Positions 41,864 to 51,936 of a stretch of 64,000 nt of DNA are shown piece after piece. The DNA comes from Dipteris shenzhenensis (taxonomy: Eukaryota; Polypodiophyta; Polypodiopsida; Gleicheniales). Position 1 is the stretch's first letter. The number at the start of each line of letters is the position of its first letter. A program made the position numbers and the translations under genes. A model generated the notes under the pieces. The model was not told where the DNA came from. It searched no databases and worked only from the letters and a program-made list of their open reading frames with translations. The stretch lies in assembly GCA_047967505.1 (NCBI GenBank), contig CM106539.1; one strand, given 5' to 3'.

Positions 41864-43546
41864 CTATTGGCATGTAATTACATTGATAGGTTGTGACCTT
41901 AGACTTGCCGGACCTAGACTTTGATGGTCCACCCCAATGATGCCGATGGGGATGTCAGGCTTAACCTCTGTTTGTTCTGGGACCTTATTTTTCATGGGAC
42001 AATCCATACAGGCATGTCCTATGCCACAATCTCTGCAGAGCGGTTGGAAAGTGGTTGGGCTACCGCGATGAGGGCACTCTGCGATCCTATGATTTTCTCC
42101 ACAACCGTAACACTTGATTGGTGCGCGAAATGTGTTGGGTCGCACTTGATTTGCATAGACTAGTATTAGACCCTCTGCACCTTCTACATAGTACACTGGG
42201 TACTCTGCTTCATACTCAAATAGTGAGTCTACTTCATCAGCTTGTAATTGATGTATGGGAACCGCCTGAGGAGCTGGATTTGGTGCTCTTGGATACGGGC
42301 GTGGATTCGGATTCCTGAGTAGTTGTGGGACTTGTGTCCGAACGGGAACAAGATTTAGTCTCGGAGCTGGGGGCACTTGTGCAAGTGCCGGTTGCCTGTA
42401 TACTGGCATGGGTGCCGCTTGGTATTGTGGTGGTCGAGGCGGATTGTTGCGCATGTTGAAGATGCAACTGGTCTCATCATGGCCGCCGACGACACAGATA
42501 TGGCACCACAACCGTGGCGGTGGATTTGCTTGGGCATTGATTCTTGCTCTTAGGACTGGGCATTCATTTGCTGTATGATTTGCCAAGCAGTGTGGGCACC
42601 AGACATTTTCTCGCCGTGGATATGTTTGAGTTGGCGGCTGAGACAAGTGAAGTTTTTGATCCATGGCCTGCATCATATCTTCTTTTAGCTTCAAGGTCAT
42701 GGCCTCAAGGCGATCTTCATTGGATGTTTCGGCAGTGTCCTTTGATTTACCTTTTTTCGAGCGCTTATCTCGTGTATGTGATCTGGCATCATCACTGCTA
42801 GTGTCTGAATCTGTCATGCCATCTTCGATGTCAATGGCTGCCACATGAGCAGCACTGAATGTTTCATAGCTACTTATCTTTTTCATATCCTTGCGGATTT
42901 TCTTTCTTAGACCTGCTATGAACCATGCCGTGAGGTACTTTGCATCTAGGCGTGGGTCACATTTGGCGATCAATCTCTTCATCTTTCCCAGGTATGTGCG
43001 TACATCTTCCCTCCGGCCTTGTTCGATCTTGCTGAGTTGGAGAGCGGGATCATCTTGTAGCCTCTCCATTTGAAAGCGACGTTTGAATTCGGTTTGAAGT
43101 AGGTCCCATGTAGCATGTTCTTCCACAAGAAGGTCGAGGTACCATTCGGACGCCTCATCAGCTAAGGCCATTGGAAACCAAGCCACCTTAGTTTCATGGG
43201 ATTGATCACCACCTGCTCGACATGCGGCATCAAAATGTTGGAGGAAGCGAGCAGGGTCTCCCCTACCATTATATTTGGGAAGTTCCAGTTTTCCCAAGGG
43301 GCGTCGGCCGTGATTGTTGTGATTTCGTCGATTGAAGAAATTGTCAGCCTCGGCATCGATCTCGATGTCCCCATCATGCTCAGGACGACGTCCAGCCATG
43401 TTGGGGCGTGGAGGAGTTAAAGGAAGTTGTTGAACCTCAGGGGGGGATTCGGGGTAGAGGATTGGCAGGGGCAGGTGTTGCAGTGGAGTAAGTTGCAGAT
43501 TGGGTGAGCGTTGGAGTCGAAGTTGTTGGCCGGAACGTAACTGCAT
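41864..43546 (-). CDS. Gypsy-B gag polyprotein, intact frame
   Basis: 560 codons without a stop, starting MQLRSGQQLRLQRSPN, a typical gag start for this group. Residues ~85-230 form the retrotransposon gag domain (LELPKYNGRGDPARFLQHFD, WFPMALADEASEWYLDLLVE, FKRRFQMERLQDDP). Three Cys/His clusters follow: CPHCLANHTANECP, CYGCGENHRIAECPH (C-x2-C-x4-H-x4-C) and CRDCGIGHACMDCP, separated by Pro-rich linkers. Gag would form particles and bind RNA. The open frame next to a deleted pol is unusual and suggests recent loss or selection for gag. Confidence 0.9.
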   Translation of the reverse strand: MQLRSGQQLRLQRSPNLQLTPLQHLPLPILYPESPPEVQQLPLTPPRPNMAGRRPEHDGDIEIDAEADNFFNRRNHNNHGRRPLGKLELPKYNGRGDPARFLQHFDAACRAGGDQSHETKVAWFPMALADEASEWYLDLLVEEHATWDLLQTEFKRRFQMERLQDDPALQLSKIEQGRREDVRTYLGKMKRLIAKCDPRLDAKYLTAWFIAGLRKKIRKDMKKISSYETFSAAHVAAIDIEDGMTDSDTSSDDARSHTRDKRSKKGKSKDTAETSNEDRLEAMTLKLKEDMMQAMDQKLHLSQPPTQTYPRRENVWCPHCLANHTANECPVLRARINAQANPPPRLWCHICVVGGHDETSCIFNMRNNPPRPPQYQAAPMPVYRQPALAQVPPAPRLNLVPVRTQVPQLLRNPNPRPYPRAPNPAPQAVPIHQLQADEVDSLFEYEAEYPVYYVEGAEGLILVYANQVRPNTFRAPIKCYGCGENHRIAECPHRGSPTTFQPLCRDCGIGHACMDCPMKNKVPEQTEVKPDIPIGIIGVDHQSLGPASLRSQPINVITCQ

Positions 43547-43990
43547 GCAGATGGTGCGTGATTGGCTAAGGGGATCGCTACCCCAAGTGTGGGTGTGGAG
43601 GTGGTGCTGTTAGGAGAGTTAGAGTGGTGTTAGTTTGTGTAGGGACCGTCGTGTTAATAATGTGCCTAGGATTGTCCTACGTGTGTAGGGAAATGTGCCG
43701 GTGCAGACGGATCGTTAATCGGAGGTCGCGGCGTGAAAATACGAGTGAATTAATGCAAAATGAGGCCCACACGGGGGCGCGAATGAACGTGTGCGAGGGA
43801 TGCCGAAATGGTGTGCAATGGGCTGGAAAAATACCCCGTAACGTGGTGTTTTCGTGTGTGAAATCTGGGTTCAAACGGGGTTCAATTTGGGTCCCAAACG
43901 GATGAGTTTCGAGGGGTTAAAGGAGGGGTAAATTTGGCGTTGGGGGGGTCCTAATGGTGGTGTGAATGGACTTTAAGTCCAACCGAGGGG
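43547..43990. other. Region upstream of gypsy-B gag
   Basis: No gene. It should hold the 5' leader and LTR of gypsy-B. TGGGGTAGCGATCC (minus, near 43575) sits where a primer-binding site would be, but I cannot match it to a tRNA. A possible LTR could not be paired with sequence on the other side. Confidence 0.35.
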
Positions 43991-44305
43991 TTGAAACCAA
44001 GTGACTCTAGTTAGACTAACTAACCTAGATCCTCCCAGTTACGGTAACTGGGAGGTTAACTAACTGTAGTTAGGTTCTAACGAAAGAGTTAGTCTAACCT
44101 AACTGAGGGCTAATTAAACTAACCTAACTTCAATTACTACTAACCTAACCTACGTCAACTAATCTAACCGGGGCTAACTAACCAGCCTAGTTATCCTAAC
44201 CTAACTAACCTAACCTAACTGTAGTTAGGACTAACTAACCTAGGGTTAATCGACTAACCTAACCGTAGTTAGTAACTAACCGTAGTTAGTTTTAGGTTAG
44301 GTTTT
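43991..44305. repeat. CTAACCTAAC-rich repeat with a 25-bp palindrome
   Basis: Dense CTAAC and GTTAG words in both orientations (ACTAACCTAACC, CTGTAGTTAGG). 44031-44055 is a perfect palindrome: arms CCTCCCAGTTAC and GTAACTGGGAGG around one G. The words resemble telomere-like or gypsy LTR satellites but do not follow TTTAGGG. Confidence 0.8.
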
Positions 44306-44309
44306 GTGT

Positions 44310-44310
<1 letters not shown>

Positions 44311-44344
<34 letters not shown>

Positions 44345-44832
44345 CGGGGGTTGTGGGGGCTGCCCGACGGCGGCGCCCGGAGAGGGGGGGGTTGACGCGC
44401 GGGGGGGCGGGGGAGGCGAGCGAGGGGGGTGCGCGGGGGTGTGAGGGGGGTGCGAGGGGGCGGGGGGTGGCGCAGGGGGGGGAAAGGGGCAGGGGGTGAC
44501 GGGCGGGGGTTAGGAGTGGTGGCGAGGGGGTTAGGAGTGGTGGCGAGGGGGTTGCGCGGGGCTGCGGGCGGGGGTGGCATGGGCGGGGGGGGCGCGGGGC
44601 AGGGCGGGGGGGCGCGGGGCGACGGCGTCTCTGCGGAGCGCCGCCGCGGGTGGGGCGGGGGGCGGCGCAGGCGGAGGGGCGCGGGGCGGGGCGGGGGTTT
44701 TGCGGGCGGGGGGCACGGGGCTGTGGGCGAGGGCGGTTGGCTGCGCGCGGGGCGGCGGCACGGGGTGCGCCATCGTGGGGCGGCGGCCGGGATGGCCGCG
44801 AGGGCGGAGGGGCGTGCGCCGTCGCTGGCGGC
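44311..44832. other. 34-T homopolymer and extremely GC-rich stretch at a gap edge
   Basis: T34 (44311-44344) is followed by about 490 bp of near-pure G/C with strand bias to G. The stretch ends exactly at the N gap. Its composition is unlike anything else here, and long open frames in all phases follow from the bias. It may be a real unstable repeat or low-quality consensus at a contig end. Confidence 0.7.
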
Positions 44833-44932
44833 NNNNNNNNNNNNNNNNNNNNNNNNNNNNNNNNNNNNNNNNNNNNNNNNNNNNNNNNNNNNNNNNNNNN
44901 NNNNNNNNNNNNNNNNNNNNNNNNNNNNNNNN
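44833..44932. other. Assembly gap, 100 N
   Basis: Exactly 100 N, the conventional placeholder for a scaffold join of unknown size. The order and distance of the flanking sequence are therefore not proven. Confidence 0.99.
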
Positions 44933-45296
44933 TGTGAAGTTTTGGGTTGCAAAAGTAGTTGATGTGCAAAGATATGACTAAGGGAGAGCTACAACATTTA
45001 CAACAGTATGGTATGAGCCAAAGGGCAGGAAGGAGAATATGGATAACAACACATTGTATACTAATTGTATAATGAAGGAGTGGGTCCCAAATGATGAAGC
45101 GGTTGCTCAAGTTTCGACGAAGACAATCATAGTGTCTTGGCATTCAAGGGAAAAGAAATCAAAGAAGCGCATGGGATATGAGGTAGAAGGAAAAATTAAA
45201 ATACCACAGCAAACTATTTTGCATATACACGAATTTTTAACGATGCTCGCCATGGAGGAAGTAGAAGGAGACACTGCAAATGAAGAATGTCCATGA
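44933..45296 (+). pseudogene. DUF7869-family C-terminal segment, second copy
   Basis: Encodes VKFWVAKVVDVQRYD then a TAA (CAA in the first copy at 12307), then MDNNTLYTNCIMKEWVPNDE, HSREKKSKKRMGYEVEGKI and a stop at 45294. It is nearly identical to 12260-12623. Everything upstream is lost in the gap. The premature TAA shows this copy is inactive even if the missing part exists. Confidence 0.9.
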
Positions 45297-46410
45297 TTAA
45301 AGCTTTGTATTGAAGTCCATTGAAGGATTTTATTTGGGTACTAGGCAAGAAGCCAATCCAAGACAATTATAATCAGAGTCAGCACCTCCTATGTCAAATG
45401 AGAGTCAAAATATGCACTGGATGTCAGCTAAGGGTCAAGGCTTGCCAAGACAATAGGGAGTTAATGCAGATGGCACCTGGCAAGGGACAATCACATTGAG
45501 CAATAAGACAATGGGGAGTCAATGCACCCAAGGGGCAAGGCTTGGCAAGACAACTCATGAGAGTTAATGCAGATGGCACATATATTTTGCAAGGGTCAAG
45601 GCTTGGCCAGACAATAGGGAGTTAATGCAGATGGCACCTGGCAGGGGACTATCGCATTGAGCAATAAGACAATGGGGAGTCAATGCACCCAAGGGGCAAG
45701 GCTTGGCAAGACAAGTGGGAGTCAAATTATGCAGATGGCACCTGGCAAGGGACTGTCGTGACATTGAGAAATAAGACAATGGGGAGTCAAATTATGCAGA
45801 TGGCACGAAATGAGGCTCTTTAAGAGCAACAATTTAAATTGTAAACATATGTTCAATCTATATCATTTTGGATATAAAGACTCTAGCTGAGAGCAACGCC
45901 TCTCAATGCAATCATATAATTATAGCTATAATTGCTATTATACCTCTTTGGTTCAATACAAAACTTGGGTCTTATGGCATCATGTCTTTTTTCTATTTAT
46001 TAAAAGTTTTAAAAATTTTGTGCATATTGCGACTGACAATGTTATTTTCATGAAATATTTAAGTCTCCTTTCATGGATTTATAAATTTATCACGTCAAGG
46101 AAAAACATCAAGGAAAAATATTAAAAATAATTAAATTAACAAATAACTTAGATATAGCTAGAATTTCTAATATAGGATTACTTCAAATTCTTGCATGTTG
46201 GTGCAAAAGTATAGATTAAAAAAACAATATTTTTATGTGAATATGATAGTGCCACAAAGTGAACTTTTGATTTGGGAAGAATATTTTCAGAAAGTAAAAT
46301 TTTGATTTGGGAAGGATATTTTCACAAAGTAAAGTTTTCATTTGGGAAGGATTTTTGGGCTTCCATCCAAAAACAACAGAAAAAGTCCAAAATTAATGAA
46401 ATAGGTGTTG
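45297..46410 (+). repeat. Duplicated segment, copy 2: minisatellite and 3' flank
   Basis: Matches 12624-13735, including a shorter version of the minisatellite (45411-45806) and the same 26-bp end (46384-46409). Small differences include a 16-bp tandem repeat AAGGAAAAACATCAAGG near 46097. After 46410 similarity stops and the palindromic-motif array starts. Confidence 0.95.
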
Positions 46411-46708
46411 TATGTGGGTGTGTTTTAGAATGTGTTCTTGTGTGTGTAATATCTTAGAATCTTTTAATAACATCCACAAAGTACAAATCGACCTAAGGTT
46501 GGTTTGAAAATGCAAAACGTGTCCTAGAATATGTTTGTGTTTATGTGTATGTGGTCATCAAATTGACCTAAGGTCAATCTGCAAAGCGTGACCATTGCAT
46601 TCAACAATCTATTATATCACTCTCAAATTGAACCAAGGTCAATTTACAGTGAGTGCGGATGTGTCTTAGAATGTATTTGTGTCTATGGGTGTTTCTTAAA
46701 ATGCGCTT
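46411..46708. repeat. Array with AAATCGACC-CAA-GGTCGATTT palindrome, left part
   Basis: TG-rich sequence (TCTTAGAATGTGTTTGTGTG) alternates with imperfect palindromes near 46485 (AATCGACCTAAGGTTGGTTT), 46557 (AAATTGACCTAAGGTCAATC) and 46615 (AAATTGAACCAAGGTCAATTT). It continues on the far side of copia-4 at 51937, so the element split one array. Confidence 0.9.
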
Positions 46709-46713
46709 ATGTG

Positions 46714-47073
46714 TGTGAAGAGAATGGGAGAGAAGTAAGGAGTCTCACTTGCAGCTTTCTCACATACACAATGGGGGAATACACACAAAGGTGAAGGCTG
46801 AAAACAGTTCTCCTCTTCTTAGTTGTAAAAGCCAAAACAACTCTCTCTCTAAGTACAAAAGGAATAGGTGAATCGTATATGTGGGTCTCAAACAAAACTC
46901 AGCTAACCTAGGTGGCATACTAACTGAGCCACTAACTAGAGTACATAAAGATAGATGTCATCCAGCTATTATTCATGGGCGGTGTACCAACTGCATCTGC
47001 AGCTAACAAGTCAGCGACATAAATGCACAATGGTCACCCTGGCATATCACGAGTGGAGCTCGATATCTCAACA
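46714..47073 (-). repeat. 3' LTR of copia-4
   Basis: 360 bp, TGTGAAG...CTCAACA. Immediately inside is CTCCCCCTCGATCTC, which read on the minus strand is the polypurine tract GAGATCGAGGGGGAG ending at the LTR. Confidence 0.96.
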
Positions 47074-48682
47074 CTCCCCCTCGATCTCAATCCCAATTCT
47101 TGCATACCAAGCAGGTCTCTAAACTTGCATAGCTTCTCTACACCCAATGCCTTCGTGAATATGTCAGCTACTTGATCCTCTGTGCTGACATAAATTAGAT
47201 CAATAAAACCTACTAGAACCTTCTCCCGTACATAGTGATAATACACCTCAATGTGCTTTGTTCTAGCATGATAGACTGGGTTATTTGCCAAGTGTGTACT
47301 ACTCATGTTGTCATAATAAATGATAATTGGCCCATTTGTAGACTGATGCATATCATAAAGTAGCTTACGCAACCAAGCTGCCTCATATGAAGCCATTGCT
47401 GCACCCCTGTACTCAGCCTCTGTGCTCGACAAGGCAACTGTAGGCTATTTCTTGCTGCTCCAAGTGACTGTAGCACTCCCAAAAGAGAACACATATCCAT
47501 TGGTAGATCGTCTATCAGAAATACTACCAGCCCAATCAGCATCAGTGTATCCATGCAACTATATTTAAACCCCAGTCTCATAAAATAGTCCATACTACAA
47601 TGTGGACTTCACATACCTTAGTATGCATCTAGCCGCATCCAAATGCGGTTTCCTTGGAGCTTGCATAAACTGACTTACCAACCCAACAACATAGCTCAAA
47701 TCTGGCCTGGTAATAGTCATATAAATCAAACTTCCTACTATGCGTCTGTACATAGTAGGGTCTTCCAGAAGCTCACCTACATCTGTGCTCAACTTCACAT
47801 TCTACTCTGAAGGAATTGAAATAGCTTATAGCCTGTCATCCCATGTTTGGACAACATGTCCAATCCATACTACCTCTACAAGAGTCATATCCCACTTGTG
47901 GATCTAATCAACTCAATGCCCAAGAAGTAACGCAGCTCTCCCAAATCCTTCATCTCAAACTTCTCCTTTAATAGCATTTTCACATAAAGGATATCTTCAT
48001 CACTATCACGTGTGATGATCAAATCATCAATATAAATGACAAGCAGCATAATGCCTTTCTCTGTTTTTCTCACATAAAGTGAGAAATCTACCTTGGAAAT
48101 CTGAAAGCCAATAGTGACAAGATATTGTCCTATCTTGTTAGACCATGATCTCGGTGCTTGCTGCAAGCCATATAGGGCTTTCTTCAACCTGCAAACAAAC
48201 TCAGGATGAACAACATGAACATAACCTGGTGGTTGCTCCATATAGACCTCTTTTTGCAAATCACCATGCAAGAAAGCATTCTTTACATCCATTTGATGTA
48301 AAGACCATCCCTTTGATGCAGCCATAGCAATGACTGCTCTTACGGTTGCCATCCTTGCAACCAGATTGAATGTTTCTTCATAATCAATGCCATATGTTTG
48401 TGCATACCTCTTGACAACTAATCTTGCCTTGTATCTATTCACAAAACCATCTACATTGTGGTTCACCTTATAAACCCACTTGCAGCCAATTGCATTCTTG
48501 TCTTTAGGCAAAGGCACCAATTCCCATGTAGCATTTGCTTCCAAGGCATCCATTTCTTCATCCATGGCTTTCTCCCATTTTTCTTTTCCCATGGCTTGCT
48601 CAAAAGAAGTGGGTTCTGGTTCATCACTATTTGCATTGCTTTGAGGAGATCCTCCTGATCTCAATCTGCCTATCCATGGCAA
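47034..48682 (-). pseudogene. Copia-4 RT and RNase H
   Basis: [86 protein letters not shown] (YIDD in place of YVDD), ELRYFLGIELI, a shift, [43 protein letters not shown]-like YYDNMSSTHLANNPVYHART and VSTEDQVADIFTKALG. Stops and frameshifts occur near 47885, 47800, 47590 and 47440. Confidence 0.92.
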
Positions 48683-48817
48683 AGTATGTGAACCATTGCT
48701 AGAGGATACTACAAGTCCACTAATATCTTGTGATTGCTACTGTGAATTCTGTGCATCTACATCATCAATCACATTTACTGGTTTATACCAGCTGCTCATC
48801 TCATAAAAAACAACATC

Positions 48818-50035
48818 TCAACTTATTGTAAACTTACGAGTAGAAGGGTTATAGCATCTATACCCTTTTTGCTGTAGAGAATAACCAATAAAGATGCACT
48901 TCTCAACTTTTGGATCCAACTTGGTTCTCAACTCATCTAGCACATGAACATAGGCAATGCAACCATAAACTTTCAAATGAGAAATATCTGGTTTCCTACT
49001 AGTATACCCCTCCTCTGGTGTCATGCCATGTATTGCTACAGTGGGAGTCCTATTTATTATGTAGACTGCTGTAGAAACTGCTTCAGCCCAATAATAATCT
49101 AGCAAGTCTTTTTCATTGAGCATGGCACAAAATACCTCTCCAATATGCCTGTTTTTCGTTTTTACAAGTCCATTTTGCTATGGGGTATGACTGCATGAAT
49201 ATTGTTGCTTTATGCCATGCTCTTGTAGGAACCTTACAAACTCATTTGAGAGTACTCTCCCCCTCCATTTGACCTTAGGCATTTTATTTTTAGGCTTGTT
49301 TCTTTCTCAACCATAGCTTTACAAGCTTTGAAATGCCCAAACACTTCACTTTTCTTTTTCATAAAATACACCCAAGCTTTTCTACTATAGTCATCAATAA
49401 AAGTGATAAAATAATGACAGCCTCTAATAGATGCAGCTTTAGTAGTCCACACATCAGAGTGGATTAATTCCAATGGCCTCTTCCTCTCTTGAACATGTCT
49501 AGGAAATGGTTTCCTTGCCTGTTTTCGAAATTGACAGGCTTCACATACCTTATGCATTTTTGCAACCTTGAACTTAGGCAATCCTGCAACAATATTTTTG
49601 GGCCTACATTGATTTAAGTCACTGTACATTAACATGACCAATGCGTTTATGCCAGATATCAATATTTGCAACTACATCGGTCCCATGTGCAAACATTGCT
49701 GCACTCAATTTAGGCATGTCCGCATCCAACGTAAACATCCTCCCCTTCTTCTTCTCTTTTGCTATCAAACGACCTTTATTTTTCATATCCTCAACAAAGC
49801 ATCCATGAGGATTAAATCTGACCTGCAAGCCCTGCTCAACCATTTGACCAATAGAAACCAAGTTCTTGGTGATATTCGGGACATGAAATACATCAGACAG
49901 GTATTTCTTTCTCCTGTGTTGCATAGACAAAGGAATTTTACCAATCTACACAATAGGATGTGCAGTATCATCACCAGTGTCCACAAATCCTAGTCTTTCC
50001 ATTTTCCTTGCATCCTGCATCCATTCTGCATGACC
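48818..50035 (-). pseudogene. Copia-4 GAG-pre-integrase and integrase
   Basis: FHVPNITKNLVSIGQMVEQG, IWHKRIGHVNVQ, CEACQFRKQARKPFPRHVQE, IHSDVWTTKAASIRGCHYFI, FIDDYSRKAWVYFMKKKSE, CLRSNGGGEYSQ (the usual DGGGE Asp reads Asn), then LLDYYWAEAVSTAVYIINRT and [20 protein letters not shown]. Frameshifts fall near 49620, 49255 and 49130. Confidence 0.9.
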
Positions 50036-50039
50036 TATC

Positions 50040-51090
50040 ATGTGGTTTGATGCACTTGAGTCAACATACCACACATCATTGCTTTCTTTTGCACTTGTCA
50101 AAGAATTGGTCATGTGTTGCACCATAAATAGATGCTCATTTCTATCATCACTCTGTCTACTAGAGGATGCATAATTGCCTTGCTGCAATTTTCTACTCAT
50201 GATGTCATTCTGGTTTTTATAGCAGTCTTTAACCATATGATCCATTTTACCATAGTAGTAGCATTCAACATTGCTATTTTCATTTTGGCCTCTCTGCCAT
50301 CCACCACGACCTCTTTGGCTCCCCTTTCCTCTAAAGCTACCACGTCCTGCTCCATACGACTAGTTTTCTTGAATTTGCTGCATATTCTAATTTCTACCAT
50401 GGCCTCCAGATCGGCCTGCTCTACCTCTAACTCTACCTCTTCTAGCATTTGAGTAGAACACAATTTCTTTTGAATTTCCTCCTGAAGAAGATGCACCACC
50501 ATTTCTCTACTCTTCAGAAATTAGAAGAGCAATCAACTCCTAAAAGTCAGGAAAATTCTCATGGACGGCAATGGATGTATGGAATTGTGCATAATCCTTT
50601 CCTAAACCATTCAAGGTCACAGAAACTAAATCATTATCTTCCACTAGCAACCCACTAGAAGCAAGTGCATATGCAATCTTCTTCACCTTCATGTGGTAGT
50701 CATTGATGCTCATATTTTCTCTCTACACATTATGTAACTCCTCCTTGAGCTGCATTTTCCTAGCTTGCGTATTTGTGCTGTACATTTTTGTCAAAGTATC
50801 CCATGCCTCCTTCGGCATGCCTGCATGCTGAATATGCACAATCATAGAATCTGAAATATTGATAGATAGCCAGTACATAACTTTTTTGGCTCTCTCATGC
50901 TAGCCTTTAAATTCCTGCAACTCCTGTTGATTGGGAACATTAGGAATAATTGGTTCTTGTTCAGCTCCAATAATGAACTCCCAATAGCCTTTTCCCTTAA
51001 GGAAATTTGTCATTCTAAACTTCCATGCTTGGAAGTTGTTCTTGTCAAGCTTTTTAGTGACTATCTGTGAAAGAGCATCAGATGCCATTA
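50040..51090 (-). pseudogene. Copia-4 gag and protease
   Basis: MASDALSQIVTKKLDKNNFQ, AWKFRMTNFLKGKGYWEFI, then (past stops) EAWDTLTKMYSTNTQARKM and LKEELHNV, an RG-rich stretch, a zinc knuckle reading ECYYYGKMDHMVKDC in which the second Cys of C-x2-C is Tyr, and the protease region VWYVDSSASNHM, where the usual DSGAS is DSSAS. The damaged knuckle and active site, together with several stops, mark an inactive copy. Confidence 0.88.
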
Positions 51091-51606
51091 TAGAACACTG
51101 CAAAAATATTCTGTCACTGCAAAAAACACAACTTCTGCCTCACAAGAGCAAATCTGCAAAACTGACGAAAGTGGTATTTGACCACACAGTCACTTCCTAG
51201 TGATGATTTTGCATCAACAGGCAATAAGAATGATTTTGTCACTCCCAATATCTCTGCACACAGGCATACGATGCAATATCTACGGCAACTTTTCACCAAC
51301 TTGTGGAATAGTGGTCGCACAGCAAAAATAGGGCACTTCTCTGAGTGCCTGCGAAAAACTTCTGCCACCAAAACAGGCCCCAAAATGGCCTCGAATCAAA
51401 AAAATAATGTCTCCCATAGCCCTCTCACCACACCGCGAAGGGCGTCCCAATGTGAGACAGTGCACTCTTGCACTTTCCAGCTGTGCTACCTACAAAGATT
51501 TTCTCCCAAACTCGAAAAAGGGAAGCAACACTGATCCTCTTACCAAGACACCACGAACTTGGTTTGCTTTCTTGAGCTCCTTACCATGAACCGAGCTCTG
51601 ATATCA

Positions 51607-51931
51607 TGTGAAGAGAGTGGGAGAGAAGTAAGAATCTCACTTGCAACTTTCTCACATACACAATGGGGGAATACACACAAGGGTGGAGGCTAAAAACAGT
51701 TTTCCTCTTCTTAGTTGTGAAAGCCAAAAGAACTCTCTCTCTAAGTACAAAAGGAATAGGTGAACCCTATATGTGGGTCTCAAACCAAACTCAGCTAACC
51801 TAGGTGGCATACTAACTGAGCCACTAACTAGAATACATAAAGATAGTTGTCATCCAGCTATTAACAAGTCGGTGACATAAATGCATAACGGTCACTGTGG
51901 CATATCACGAGTGGAGCTCGATATCTCAACA
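51607..51931 (-). repeat. 5' LTR of copia-4
   Basis: 325 bp, same ends as the 3' LTR. Just inside (51593-51606) the minus strand reads TGATATCAGAGCTC, a one-base variant of the initiator-tRNA-Met primer-binding site TGGTATCAGAGC. Confidence 0.96.
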
Positions 51932-51936
51932 ATGTG

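Larger units (their letters stand above)
40107..43546 (-). mobile_element. Ty3-gypsy element B with protease-RT-RNase H deleted
   Basis: Gag (43546-41864) is followed after a short linker by only the last residues of RNase H and the whole integrase (to 40107), all on the minus strand. The usual protease, RT and most of RNase H, well over 1.5 kb in this family, are absent. No LTRs could be placed with confidence on either side. It is an internal-deletion derivative, possibly once mobilised by full-length relatives. Confidence 0.85.
46709..51936 (-). mobile_element. Ty1-copia element 4, structurally complete, with target duplication
   Basis: LTRs at 46714-47073 and 51607-51931 share TGTGAAGAGA...ATCTCAACA. 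The 5-bp target duplication ATGTG lies at 46709-46713 and 51932-51936. Orientation is minus: the primer-binding site adjoins the right LTR and the polypurine tract the left one. Gag, protease, integrase, RT and RNase H follow in copia order. Coding frames contain many stops and shifts, so it is non-autonomous now. The right (5') LTR lacks about 34 bp present in the left one (after CATCCAGCTATT). LTR divergence is small, suggesting moderate age. Confidence 0.97.

Noticed and set aside
43560-43600. Primer-binding site and LTR end of gypsy-B
   Set aside because: TGGGGTAGCGATCC begins with TGG but I cannot match a tRNA, and no second LTR was found.
44269-45143. Long open frames across the GC-rich stretch and the N gap
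   Set aside because: Composition bias and unknown bases; the parts right of the gap are antisense to the DUF7869 copy.
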